A DNA stretch of 40,629 bases from an uncultured Bacilli bacterium (GCA_947601845.1 CANQGH010000010.1:1-40629); one strand, 5' to 3'; positions 24,623-33,573 are shown, counted from the stretch's first letter. Numbers and translations are program-made. Notes: a model not told the origin generated them from the letters alone.

Positions 24623-25822
24623 GTAAATGTTTTGATAATTATAATTGAACTCATTATTACTAACTAATTCTTTTAGGCCATACAAATCATAACGATATAA
24701 TAAATCATTATGAATAAAGTATATATTGTCATTAATAACCCTTACCTCTTTAATATCATCAAATTTAAATAAGTATACTTTTTTACTTAAATCCTTTTTA
24801 TAAACTTTATAAAACTCATTATCACTATTATAGTAATAATAATACCTACTAGATTCAAATGCTTCTTTATAATTATCTGCAATTGGATATTGAACAGTAA
24901 ATTTTATATTATTATTAAAAAACTCATAAATGTTTTTATTAGTCCATTTCCCATCGTAATATTTCGCATTATTTTTCTTATCACTAACTACTTCGTATTT
25001 GGCCTTTTTAGGGTCAATCTGGTATTGAATTAAATTACTTTTATCAAAAAAATATAGTTTATTATCTACAATACCATTTATATAAATATTAGTTGATAAT
25101 TTACTAGGAATACTTATTTCTTTAGTTTTTTCTTTGATAATATCAATAACCATAAGTCCTTTATATTCTGGTAAGTTTTCATATTTAGGTAACACATAAT
25201 ATTTATCTACTAAAATACCTAATTCATTATTATAAATATCGTACTGAGCAAATTTAATTGTACTGTTACTTTTGTTAGTGAGTTTAACTAAATGATTATA
25301 TTCATATAATAAAATTATTTCGTTATCTTTAAAATTGTCACTATAGACATTATTACCATTAACTGTAGTAATTTTTTGGGAAGAGATATATTTATCTTTA
25401 TTAAAATTATCAATAGTGGATACAAATTCTGATAAATCATATTGATCTTTGATACTATTATATGAGTATTGCTTATTATCTAAATTGCAAGTAATTAATG
25501 GTTCTTTATTTAATTTAATATACACTGGAGAGATACACATTAAATCATCTTTTTCATATATTTTAATATCATTAATAACTTTCTTTTGCTTATTAAAATC
25601 ATTATCATTATCGAAGACAAATTCTCTACCATCGATGTTAACTTTAAAGTAATAATATTCGCTGTCCTTTTCTTTAGAATATTCTTCATGAATATTAATT
25701 GTTTTATTATCAATACTTAAAGAATAGTCTATCTTATGTTTATTTTTAAACAAATTAACGCTAAACTCTAAAACTAATATTATTATTCCTAATATAAGAG
25801 TAAATTTAATTATTTTTTTCAC
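24605..25822 (-). CDS. Unknown membrane-anchored extracellular protein
   Basis: I do not recognise this protein of about 405 residues. It has an N-terminal anchor (IIKFTLILGIIILVLEFSV) and a large Asn-, Asp-, Lys- and Tyr-rich outer part. Repeated patterns such as DNKLYFFDKSN, NDNIYFIHNDLLYRYD and NELGILVDKYYVLPKY suggest a beta-propeller-like fold of WD/DUF5050 type, which is inference. GTG at 25822 is the chosen start because GAGGTGAT precedes it; the upstream GTG at 25831 lies inside that site. It has its own strong promoter. Confidence 0.65.
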   Translation of the reverse strand: MKKIIKFTLILGIIILVLEFSVNLFKNKHKIDYSLSIDNKTINIHEEYSKEKDSEYYYFKVNIDGREFVFDNDNDFNKQKKVINDIKIYEKDDLMCISPVYIKLNKEPLITCNLDNKQYSYNSIKDQYDLSEFVSTIDNFNKDKYISSQKITTVNGNNVYSDNFKDNEIILLYEYNHLVKLTNKSNSTIKFAQYDIYNNELGILVDKYYVLPKYENLPEYKGLMVIDIIKEKTKEISIPSKLSTNIYINGIVDNKLYFFDKSNLIQYQIDPKKAKYEVVSDKKNNAKYYDGKWTNKNIYEFFNNNIKFTVQYPIADNYKEAFESSRYYYYYNSDNEFYKVYKKDLSKKVYLFKFDDIKEVRVINDNIYFIHNDLLYRYDLYGLKELVSNNEFNYNYQNIYSAYID

Positions 25823-25860
25823 AAATATCACCTCATCTTTGTGATTATATTGTTACTTTA

Positions 25861-25889
25861 ATTATAACAAATGTAAAAAATATCGACAA
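25861..25889 (-). promoter_or_regulatory. Sigma-A promoter of the anchored-protein gene
   Basis: On the minus strand TTGTCG (25884-25889) and TATAAT (25861-25866) are separated by 17 bases, with an extended -10 TG motif (TGTTATAAT). Confidence 0.7.
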
Positions 25890-25902
25890 TGTTTTTCCCA
25901 AA

Positions 25903-25928
25903 GAAAAATAGCTGCTTTAGCAACTATT
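25903..25928 (-). terminator. Terminator of the PH-domain/thioredoxin operon
   Basis: On the minus strand AATAGTTGC, loop TAAA and GCAGCTATT, with one G:U pair, are followed by a T-run. It begins right at the stop codon of the PH-domain gene. Confidence 0.75.
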
Positions 25929-26374
25929 TAATTTTTGTTATTATCACGACTAGGATATAATTTTTTCTTTTCTAACATATAAGAAGAGATTGCTGTTTCA
26001 ATATCATCAAGAGCGCGCTTATCGATATTAGACAAAGTAACAAACTCTTTAGCGGTATCAATGTATACCTTACCCCAAATAATATTAGATAATACTTTTA
26101 AATCATTAAACATATCAGGAGTAATACTGTCAATAAAGTAACCAAACAATACTCTTTTTCTTCCTATAATAATGCGCTTATCCGTAAGAGCAATGACAGC
26201 TGTTGAGAAAATATCTAAAGAACTATGACACTTTTGAGCAGCGAAAGCATAAATGACTTTTTCATCAGGGTTAACAAACTTATCAACCACTTTAGAATTA
26301 GCCTTAATTCGCCATGCAATACTCATTGGATATTTGTGTTTAAATTCTTTAACGTAATCATATACTGTCTTCAT
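25928..26374 (-). CDS. Bacterial PH-domain protein
   Basis: The 148-residue cytoplasmic protein shows the short bacterial PH fold (YokE/bPH type). DEKVIYAFAAQK leads to a strand pair TAVIALTDKRIIIGRKRVLF, GYFIDSITPDMFNDLKV follows, and a C-terminal helix ends the domain. LTDKRIIIGRK is the typical signature. Function is unknown; such domains often bind proteins or membranes in stress responses. It starts 2 bases after the stop of the thioredoxin-like gene, so both form an operon. Confidence 0.75.
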   Translation of the reverse strand: MKTVYDYVKEFKHKYPMSIAWRIKANSKVVDKFVNPDEKVIYAFAAQKCHSSLDIFSTAVIALTDKRIIIGRKRVLFGYFIDSITPDMFNDLKVLSNIIWGKVYIDTAKEFVTLSNIDKRALDDIETAISSYMLEKKKLYPSRDNNKN

Positions 26375-26376
26375 AA

Positions 26377-26892
26377 CTATTCCTCAACATTCATATATTG
26401 ACTAAGAAAAGCTACTAAATCATCTAAATCTATTTCGCCAAGATTCATATCAACTAATTTTCCATTTTGGACTAAAAGGATAGTTGGTGTTAAAACTCCA
26501 CTGTTTCGTTCACCATATCTTTCTACTTGAACATCACCATAAAGCTCATAAAGTTCATCGGCTTCATCCATAGAAAGATTATTTGTATTCAAATAATTAA
26601 CAACTACATCATATTCATTGACCAAACGGTTCATGATTGGTTTTTGATTAATACAATGTGGACAAGTTGGACTTGCTATATAAATTAGAGATACTTCTTC
26701 ACCATTTAATAACTCTCTATACTCGTCCATGCTAATTTGCGTAAGCTCTTTCACTACATTACAAGCTTTGCAATTTTTTAATTCTGGAATAACATACGCT
26801 AGTCCAAAAACAATAATTAAAGATAATACAATAATTACCGCGTTTTTAATTTTATCAATATTAATTTGTGTCTTTTTACTTTCCTTTTTCAT
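26377..26892 (-). CDS. Membrane-anchored thioredoxin-like protein (CPHC active site)
   Basis: The protein of about 171 residues has one N-terminal helix (AVIIVLSLIIVFGLAYVI) and an outer thioredoxin-fold domain with active site CPHC (ASPTCPHCINQKP) and the cis-Pro in TPTILLVQNG. CPHC is the DsbA-type sequence and hints at an oxidase rather than a reductase. Two extra cysteines (NCKACN) lie just after the helix and could form a second redox pair. ATG at 26892 follows TAGGAGG; the longer frame from 26916 buries this site. Confidence 0.85.
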   Translation of the reverse strand: MKKESKKTQINIDKIKNAVIIVLSLIIVFGLAYVIPELKNCKACNVVKELTQISMDEYRELLNGEEVSLIYIASPTCPHCINQKPIMNRLVNEYDVVVNYLNTNNLSMDEADELYELYGDVQVERYGERNSGVLTPTILLVQNGKLVDMNLGEIDLDDLVAFLSQYMNVEE

Positions 26893-26914
26893 AAATTTAC
26901 CTCCTAATATATTC

Positions 26915-26923
26915 ATTATAACA
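26915..26923 (-). promoter_or_regulatory. Extended -10 promoter of the thioredoxin gene
   Basis: TGTTATAAT on the minus strand, about 20 bases before the ATG. The -35 region is poor, as is common for extended -10 promoters. Confidence 0.5.
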
Positions 26924-27162
26924 TAAAAAGCCTTTCTATTACTATGTTTTTAATATAAAAATAAAATTTGATAATAAATTATCCCCTTTTCCTTAATTTC
27001 TACCCGTACTGTACTTATTTTTATTTTATCATATTTTAATTTGCTTTATTTAATCTAATTTATAATGTCATTTATTTGCATATCCTATTTTTACTGTTAT
27101 ATCTAACATATCATAAAAATACATAGCCTTAAAAAGCTTTTAATAATATTATAGGAAAACTT

Positions 27163-27171
27163 TGCTACAAT
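27163..27171 (+). promoter_or_regulatory. Candidate extended -10 promoter of the dehydratase operon
   Basis: TGCTACAAT lies 64 bases before the ATG of the first gene. There is no good -35 box, and other A+T-rich matches exist nearby, so this is tentative. Confidence 0.3.
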
Positions 27172-27234
27172 AAAAAAGATATAAATATCGCATAATAATG
27201 AAAATCTCTAATATACTGAATTGGAGGGCGAAAT

Positions 27235-28149
27235 ATGATTACTGTGGGAATACCTAATGCCTTACTCTATCACCAATATCACACATTATGGATTAATTTC
27301 TTTAAAGAATTAGGCATAGATACTATCGATAGTGGTAAAAGTAATAGTCAAATTCTAGAAAACGGATGCAAATATGCCCAAGATGAAGCATGTCTATCAT
27401 TAAAATTATATCTAGGGCATGTCCACGAATTAGTTGGTAAAGTAGACTATATCTTAGTTCCTAGAATAGTAAGTAGGAAAAAACATGAAAAATCATGTAC
27501 TAACTTTTATCTTCTATATGATTTAGTCCAAAATACTTTCAAAACTAAAATATTAAACTATAATATTGATGCCGAAAAAAATATCACCGAAATGGATGCT
27601 TTTATAAAGATGGGTAAAGAGTTAAATAGAACCCCTAATGAATGTAAAAAGGCATATTTAAAAGCCAAAGAAATGGAAAGCGTGGAACTAGATAATAAGA
27701 TAAGAAAACAATTATTTAATCTTAAAACAAGTGACCCTAAAGTCTTAGTAGTGGCCCACTCTTACAATTTATATGATGAATTAATTGGCGTACCTATTAC
27801 CAATTTTCTTAAAAAGAATAATATCAAAGTATTATATTCTGATCTTTATGATCACTTAAAAACTGACTATGACTGTAGTGAAATTAGTAATTCTATTTAC
27901 TGGACTGATAATAAAGAATTAATGGCCTCCATCAATCATTATAAGAAATATGTTGATGGCATTATTTTAGTGACTACTTTTCCTTGTGGGCCAGATTCTC
28001 TAGCTAATGAAATGATTATGAAAAAAGTTAGAGATATTCCAATAGTAGCGATTACTATTGATGAATTGAATAATGAAAGTGGTCTTATTACTAGATTAGA
28101 GAGTTTTATCGATATTATTTTAATGAGGCGAGGTATCACTAATGGATGA
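27235..28149 (+). CDS. Acyl-CoA dehydratase activase-related protein (DUF2229 family)
   Basis: The 304-residue protein matches the DUF2229 module that is usually found inside very large fused activase/dehydratase proteins. The start ITVGIPNALLYHQYHTLWIN, then FFKELGIDTI and DEACLSLKLYLGHV, is typical. Cys residues at ENGCKYAQDEACLS, HEKSCTNF and TFPCGPDS could bind an iron-sulfur cluster. GGAGGGCGAAAT precedes the ATG. It overlaps the next gene by 8 bases. The three genes together look like a split form of the fused protein. The substrate is unknown. Confidence 0.8.
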   Translation: MITVGIPNALLYHQYHTLWINFFKELGIDTIDSGKSNSQILENGCKYAQDEACLSLKLYLGHVHELVGKVDYILVPRIVSRKKHEKSCTNFYLLYDLVQNTFKTKILNYNIDAEKNITEMDAFIKMGKELNRTPNECKKAYLKAKEMESVELDNKIRKQLFNLKTSDPKVLVVAHSYNLYDELIGVPITNFLKKNNIKVLYSDLYDHLKTDYDCSEISNSIYWTDNKELMASINHYKKYVDGIILVTTFPCGPDSLANEMIMKKVRDIPIVAITIDELNNESGLITRLESFIDIILMRRGITNG

Positions 28150-29215
28150 AAAAATAGTAAGTTTTCCCCACTTAGGTAATTATTATGTACCAATTAGTTA
28201 TTTGTTAAAAAGATTATTAAAAGTAAAAGTTATGCCTAGTCCTACTATTACGAAAAGGACTTTGGAATTAGGTAGTAAATATAGTCCCGAATCGGTATGT
28301 TTGCCATTTAAGTACAATTTAGGTAATTTTATTGAAAGCCTAGATGCTGGTGCCAATATTTTAATGCAAGCAGGAGGAGGATGTCGCTATGGATATTATG
28401 CAGAAGTACAAAAAACTATTTTAGAAAATCTAGGATATAATTTTGAATTTTATTCTTTGGTAAATAGTGATAAGTTTACCGTTAAGTACCTATATGATAC
28501 TTTTAAAAGTATAAATCCTAAATTGTCTTTTATCAAGTTTGGCTACACTACTCTTCTTACGCTATTGATGATTAACTATATGGATAATATTGATGACTAT
28601 ATAAGGAAAAATATTGGCTTTGAGGAAGAAAAGAATAGTTTTGTTAATCTAAATAAAAAAATGTTATCTTCCTTTACCAAGTGTCATACTTTTACTGGTC
28701 TTACTATAACTTATTGGAAATATAAAAGAAAGTTTAAAAAATTAAGGGTTAATAAACCTAAGAATTGTATGAAAGTAGGTATTATTGGCGAACTTTATAC
28801 TTCAATGGAACCACATTCTAGTTATTTTATTGAGCAGGAATTAGCGAAAATGAATATTGAAGTTAAAAGATTTACTAATGTTACTTATTTGTTAATAAAA
28901 AAGCGCCATCAAACGAAAAAGATGTTACGGTATATGAAAGATTATGTTAAATACCCAATTGGAGCGGATGGACTGGATAATATTTATCGAGCTAAAAAGT
29001 TGATTGATGAAGGATATGATGGATTAATTCATATTAAGCCTTTTGGTTGTACACCGGAAATTGGAGCAATTCCTATCATTAAAAAAGTATGTAGTGATTA
29101 CAAAATGCCTATTATCTTTTTCTCGTTTGATACCCAAACGGGGGAAGAAGGCATAAAAACAAGATTAGAAGCATTTTATGATATGTTAAAAATGAAAGAA
29201 GGCGACATTAAATGA
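28142..29215 (+). CDS. 2-hydroxyacyl-CoA dehydratase (HgdB-like) family protein
   Basis: The 357-residue protein has the HgdB-type pattern with conserved cysteines in SPESVCLPFK, GGGCRYGYY and PFGCTPEIG, which would hold an Fe-S cluster. MKVGIIGELYTSMEPHSSYFIEQEL marks the second Rossmann-like half. True 2-hydroxyacyl-CoA dehydratases have two subunits; only one is present here, so it may instead be akin to the double-cubane-cluster proteins that also need an ATP-driven activator. It overlaps both neighbours (8 and 4 bases). Confidence 0.8.
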   Translation: MDEKIVSFPHLGNYYVPISYLLKRLLKVKVMPSPTITKRTLELGSKYSPESVCLPFKYNLGNFIESLDAGANILMQAGGGCRYGYYAEVQKTILENLGYNFEFYSLVNSDKFTVKYLYDTFKSINPKLSFIKFGYTTLLTLLMINYMDNIDDYIRKNIGFEEEKNSFVNLNKKMLSSFTKCHTFTGLTITYWKYKRKFKKLRVNKPKNCMKVGIIGELYTSMEPHSSYFIEQELAKMNIEVKRFTNVTYLLIKKRHQTKKMLRYMKDYVKYPIGADGLDNIYRAKKLIDEGYDGLIHIKPFGCTPEIGAIPIIKKVCSDYKMPIIFFSFDTQTGEEGIKTRLEAFYDMLKMKEGDIK

Positions 29216-30165
29216 TTAAGTGTTCATTAGGTATCGATATTGGTTCTATTTCCACTAAAGGAGTTATTATTGATATGGATAATAATATTATCAAAAGTGC
29301 TTATATCGAAACCAAAGGTAATCCGATTGGGGCGGTCAAAGAATTATTATCCATATTAAAGGAAGGATTTAATACCGAAGAATACCGCATCGTCCATATT
29401 GGTACGACAGGAAGTGCTAGAAAGTTAATTGGAACTATTCTAGGAGCTGGTATTGTTAAAAATGAAATTACAGCTCATGCGGTTGGTACTATTTCCAAAT
29501 ACCCAGATGTTAGAACTATTTTGGAAATTGGTGGTCAAGATTCCAAAATAATATTAATTGAAAATAAGATTGTGACCGACTATGCCATGAATACTTTATG
29601 TGCAGCCGGAACAGGAGCTTTTTTATCTAGCCAGGCCAAAAGATTAGGAGTAGATGTCAAAGATTTTGGAAAAATTGCCCTATCCTCTACTCATCCTACT
29701 AAGATTGCAGCACGGTGTACGGTCTTTGCCGAGTCGGACTTAGTTCATAAAGCTGGTGCTGGATACAAAAAAGAGGATATTATAGCCGGTCTATGTTATA
29801 GTGTAGCTAATAATTATTTGAATAATGTTGGTAAAGGTAAAAAGATAATACCCCCTATCATTTTTCAAGGTGGCGTAAGTAAAAATGTTGGTGTTCAAAA
29901 AGCTTTCTCGGATATCTTAGGCGAAGAAGTAATCGCTATCGAAAATGGACATCTAATGGGGGCATTAGGTATCGCTATTTTAGCTAAAGATAGTATGGAA
30001 CAAGACTTTAACTTTAATGTTATCAATATTAATTTTGAAACAAGAGGTATCGAATGTGAGCAATGTCCTAATCACTGTGAAATTATTTGTATCAAAAAAG
30101 ATAGCAGGCTGATAGATGCTTGGGGTAATAGATGTGAAAAGGGATTATCAAAACTAAATATTTAA
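29212..30165 (+). CDS. BadF/BadG/BcrA/BcrD-type ATPase, dehydratase activator
   Basis: The 317-residue protein is an ASKHA-fold ATPase that drives one electron into the dehydratase-like partner (archerase, HgdC family). It has the phosphate loop GIDIGSISTKGVI, HIGTTGSAR, EIGGQDSK, and the two cluster cysteines Cys130 (NTLCAAGTGAFL) and Cys169 (AARCTVFAESD), which would share one [4Fe-4S] in the homodimer. A C-terminal extension has a Cys cluster (CEQCPNHCEIIC, plus NRCEKG) absent from the simplest activators. It overlaps the dehydratase-like gene by ATGA and ends the operon. Confidence 0.9.
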   Translation: MIKCSLGIDIGSISTKGVIIDMDNNIIKSAYIETKGNPIGAVKELLSILKEGFNTEEYRIVHIGTTGSARKLIGTILGAGIVKNEITAHAVGTISKYPDVRTILEIGGQDSKIILIENKIVTDYAMNTLCAAGTGAFLSSQAKRLGVDVKDFGKIALSSTHPTKIAARCTVFAESDLVHKAGAGYKKEDIIAGLCYSVANNYLNNVGKGKKIIPPIIFQGGVSKNVGVQKAFSDILGEEVIAIENGHLMGALGIAILAKDSMEQDFNFNVININFETRGIECEQCPNHCEIICIKKDSRLIDAWGNRCEKGLSKLNI

Positions 30166-30166
30166 A

Positions 30167-30194
30167 CAAAAAAAATAGGAAAACCTATTTTTTT
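30167..30194. terminator. Bidirectional terminator between the dehydratase and T4SS operons
   Basis: AAAAATAGG, AAAA and CCTATTTTT, with A-run and T-run outside, can stop transcription from both converging operons. Confidence 0.8.
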
Positions 30195-30201
30195 ATTAAT
30201 A

Positions 30202-32553
30202 TTAATCTTCGAAAAAGTCATCAAAGAACTTATTATCATCAATTTCATCATCCAAAGTAATAGTAGGTACTTCTTTTGAATCAGTAGATGATATTACATC
30301 TGGTTGATCTGATGGTGTAGTTGGTAATACTTTAGACTCTTCCGCTGGTACGGTATCTTCTTTTACATCTAACGTTTCAATAGATGAAGTCTCTATTTCA
30401 TTTGAAGAGTTAATAATAGGTTCTACTGAAGGTGAAGGAACAACTTTATCTTGCTGGTTAATAATAGGAGCGGAATCAATATGACTACTGGTTTCAGTAG
30501 GTATCGTAGTTGGTGAAACCTTAGTAGTATTTTCTTCAACTATAGCCTCACTCTTAATAGGTGCTGGTTCTGGTTGAACAACTTTTGGCTCACTTTCTTT
30601 AGCCTTCTTTTCCTCTTCCTCTATCTCAGCAATCTTAGCATCAATCTTCTTAATCAAATCATCCATATTAAGATCTGATCCTGGGTTATTTCTAGGCATC
30701 ATACCAGGCATAGGTCCACCCATTCCAAAATTGTTATTAGGTATGCCTTGACCAAACATACCACTAGGCATTCCTCCCATTGGTGGGAAGTTAGACATCA
30801 TGCCGCCACCATTAGGAGCACCACCATTATCCATCATTTCTTTAATCTTTTGTTGTCTTTTTTCTTTTACAAATTCTCTAACATCGAATACGGCGACTGG
30901 TCTTTTAACTCTTTCTGGATAATCAACAGGTCCATATTTTTTACCCCAGTCAATTTTGAAATCTGGTGTAAATGATGTTTTGAATGGTTGCATACGCATC
31001 TTTAATACAATCTGATCAAATTGTTTCATTCTTTGTAAATCACTGATTGTAACTAATGGTGTTGAAGCGGTTTTATCATCTTTTTTGGACTTAACTTCAC
31101 CACATAGTTTACTAATTTCTTCTAGAGCTGCTAACTCGGTAGAAATTAAATAAATTAAGTTACCACAGTTACCTTTAATAGTTTCAGCATTTTGTTCACC
31201 ATATACTTGTTTTAATTGAGCAAAGTTCTGAATAATCATTGTAAAACGTATTTGTCTAGAACGCGCTGCTGTAATCATCGTTGTAACATCCTTTAAAGGT
31301 GGCATATTAGCAAACTCATCTAGTAGGAAGTTAGTACGTACAGGTAATTTACCATTATTAGATTGAGCAACATCTATTAATGTTTCATAACATTGTTTAA
31401 CGAAAATTGTTGCTAAGGAATGGTACGTCTTCTTTTCATCTTGAATGATAATGAAAACAGCTGTCTTTTCCTTACCAATTGATTCAAGTTCAAAATCACT
31501 ATATGAAAGCATCTCTGATAAGTTTTCACGTGATGAAAATAATTTTATTTTTTGTTTAAATACGGCAATAATACTTCCCTTTGTCTCACTAGGTGCCATA
31601 ATAGTACCACTTGCATTAACGTAAGCCGGACTATTAGGATCTTTCATATTAAAGTATTCTTTTACATAAGTTGAAGAACCGCATTTATCTTCACCTACAG
31701 TGGTTGTTAAACTAATACTGTTAATATTAATTTTGTCTTCTGTAGTATCTTCAAACATACCTAAGGCAAGTCCAGAGAAATAATCAGCCGATGTCTTTTC
31801 CCAGAAAGGGTCAGCATTTCCATTATTCTCTTCATATAGAATATTTAATGCTAAGTCATCTAATAATTCAATTGCTTTATCTTGGTTACCACTTTTATAT
31901 AATCTATAAGGAAGGGTTAATGGGTTCCAAGCGTTTCCTTTTTGAGGATTACGGAAGTTAAGAAGAATAATATTGTACCCATTAGCTTTTAACATACTTC
32001 CAGTTTTTTCATATAATTCACCTTTAGGGTCAGTACAAATCATGGATTCACCCTTTTTGGCAAGTACTTTTATTGTTGGTAAAATCGTTGACTGGGTTTT
32101 ACCACTACCAGTCGCACCAATTACTAAGTTATGTGACTCACCGTCATCAACCCATAATTCACCATTTTTACTAATCAAAGGAATACCAGCATAATCAGAA
32201 TGACTATCTGAAGGATGAACACACTTTAAAACTTTCTTCATTTCCTTTTCTTTAGCCCATCTACTATATCCTTTATCTTTCTTGTTTAGAGTTATTCCAA
32301 CTCCTTCTTCTCTTTCAAAAAAGTAAGATGATACACTTAAGAATAATGCCACCAATGCTACAACATAGAATAATAAAGTAGTAAATATATACTGGCTACT
32401 AAAAGCAGGTATAGGATTAAGTCCCGCTAATCTTCCCTCTGATGCTAACATTGGTAAATTAACTACTCCAAGTGCTACCACATACAAAAGAAAAATAGCA
32501 AATAACACGAAAATTAACACATCACGTGGTTCAGCCCTAAATTTAAGTTTCAT
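30202..32553 (-). CDS. virD4: VirD4/TraG-type coupling ATPase of a T4SS
   Basis: The 783-residue protein brings substrates to the secretion channel. Two N-terminal membrane helices (about residues 12-32 and 57-78) precede the motor domain, with Walker A GATGSGKT (146-153), DPKGELYE, and Walker B FLLDEFANMP (409-418). After about residue 565 comes a Gly-, Met- and Pro-rich stretch, and the last 140 residues are acidic with many Ser, Thr and Glu. Such long acidic tails in coupling proteins can select substrates. It is the last gene of the T4SS operon. No relaxase follows it. Confidence 0.93.
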   Translation of the reverse strand: MKLKFRAEPRDVLIFVLFAIFLLYVVALGVVNLPMLASEGRLAGLNPIPAFSSQYIFTTLLFYVVALVALFLSVSSYFFEREEGVGITLNKKDKGYSRWAKEKEMKKVLKCVHPSDSHSDYAGIPLISKNGELWVDDGESHNLVIGATGSGKTQSTILPTIKVLAKKGESMICTDPKGELYEKTGSMLKANGYNIILLNFRNPQKGNAWNPLTLPYRLYKSGNQDKAIELLDDLALNILYEENNGNADPFWEKTSADYFSGLALGMFEDTTEDKININSISLTTTVGEDKCGSSTYVKEYFNMKDPNSPAYVNASGTIMAPSETKGSIIAVFKQKIKLFSSRENLSEMLSYSDFELESIGKEKTAVFIIIQDEKKTYHSLATIFVKQCYETLIDVAQSNNGKLPVRTNFLLDEFANMPPLKDVTTMITAARSRQIRFTMIIQNFAQLKQVYGEQNAETIKGNCGNLIYLISTELAALEEISKLCGEVKSKKDDKTASTPLVTISDLQRMKQFDQIVLKMRMQPFKTSFTPDFKIDWGKKYGPVDYPERVKRPVAVFDVREFVKEKRQQKIKEMMDNGGAPNGGGMMSNFPPMGGMPSGMFGQGIPNNNFGMGGPMPGMMPRNNPGSDLNMDDLIKKIDAKIAEIEEEEKKAKESEPKVVQPEPAPIKSEAIVEENTTKVSPTTIPTETSSHIDSAPIINQQDKVVPSPSVEPIINSSNEIETSSIETLDVKEDTVPAEESKVLPTTPSDQPDVISSTDSKEVPTITLDDEIDDNKFFDDFFED

Positions 32554-32603
32554 TATATTCCTTCTTTCAAACTTTTATCTCATAACTATTTTACAATATT
32601 TTA

Positions 32604-33080
32604 TCATAAATTACTAGAATAATTTATGGAAACTTCGTAAACTAATACTGCTTTAATATCAAAGGTATATTGATTACCATATTGGTCAACAATTATATAC
32701 CTATCATTACGACCATTAGATTGAATTGTATATTCTTTTATATAAGATGACGATATCATATCTAAATGATTATTTACAAATTCCAAAAAGTTAGAATAAC
32801 TTTCAAATTGATCTTTGGTATCTGTTAATAATAACTGATATGCTTTTTCAGGATTAGTAATTAATTTATCTTTAAAATCTATAAAGTATCTTTGAATCAA
32901 TACCTCAGTTGTCACATTAACCACTTGAAATTCATTATAAAAATATGTGCCATTATCACTAGAATCATCATCTTTTTGTTCATTTGGAAACAAATAGTTT
33001 CTTAACGATAATGCTCCTAATCCTACTATCGCAATAATTAATGTACATATGATAACTTGTTTAAATAAATTATTGTGCAT
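32604..33080 (-). CDS. VirB8-like T4SS membrane protein 2
   Basis: The 158-residue protein has one N-terminal helix (VIICTLIIAIVGLGALSL) and an outer domain whose helix-then-sheet pattern (VLIQRYFIDFKDKLITNPEKA, then RYIIVDQYGNQYTFDIKAVLVY) fits an NTF2-like fold as in VirB8/TcpC. The sequence is not close enough for certainty. It overlaps the preceding gene by 11 bases, using GAGGTGAT inside it as ribosome site. Confidence 0.6.
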   Translation of the reverse strand: MHNNLFKQVIICTLIIAIVGLGALSLRNYLFPNEQKDDDSSDNGTYFYNEFQVVNVTTEVLIQRYFIDFKDKLITNPEKAYQLLLTDTKDQFESYSNFLEFVNNHLDMISSSYIKEYTIQSNGRNDRYIIVDQYGNQYTFDIKAVLVYEVSINYSSNL

Positions 33081-33573
33081 CGATAATCACCTCTACATCT
33101 TTAGGAATTACCGAATAAGTATGTGTCTTAAAATCCAACATAATAATTAGACTATAACTAGTTCTATTACCAGTATAATCTGTATCTATATTCATACTTG
33201 AAGTTAAATATCCTTTAACATAGTATGTGTTTTTATTATCTCTATCTTCCAAAATTTTCTCTGCTGTAAAGCTATTATAATCGCCAAGATTTTTATTGTT
33301 AGCCAAAGCATTGTTTATAGTAATACCATTATCATTGCGATATTTTTTATCAATTAAATTATACACAGCTGTAGTATCTTTAGCTTGTAAAACTTGAATA
33401 TATTTATTAACACAATTTTCTACAGTAAAGAAGATATTAGGACTTGTTACATACTCTAGTTTTACTTCTTCTGAATCTTTATTAACATAATTAGATAAAA
33501 ATAATAATCCCACAAAAATAATTAATGATATAGTTATAGCAAATATAAATATTTTAAAAGATGTCTTATCCAT
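33070..33573 (-). CDS. VirB8-like T4SS membrane protein 1
   Basis: The 167-residue protein has the same layout as its neighbour: a short N-terminus, one helix (IFIFAITISLIIFVGLLFL) and an outer domain with an initial helix (VNKYIQVLQAKDTTAVYNLI) followed by strands (TYYVKGYLTSSM, YSLIIMLDFKTHTYSVI). This fits a VirB8/NTF2-like periplasm-facing scaffold. Two such genes in tandem may have arisen by duplication and could form a hetero-oligomer. AAAAGGTGATAAT precedes the ATG. Confidence 0.6.
   Translation of the reverse strand: MDKTSFKIFIFAITISLIIFVGLLFLSNYVNKDSEEVKLEYVTSPNIFFTVENCVNKYIQVLQAKDTTAVYNLIDKKYRNDNGITINNALANNKNLGDYNSFTAEKILEDRDNKNTYYVKGYLTSSMNIDTDYTGNRTSYSLIIMLDFKTHTYSVIPKDVEVIIDAQ

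Larger units (their letters stand above)
26893..27234. other. Divergent intergenic region with two promoters
   Basis: No gene is visible in this 342-bp A+T-rich region. The minus-strand thioredoxin gene has an extended -10 TGTTATAAT (26915-26923). The plus-strand dehydratase operon has a candidate extended -10 TGCTACAAT (27163-27171). The rest shows no repeat or structured RNA that I can defend. Confidence 0.55.
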
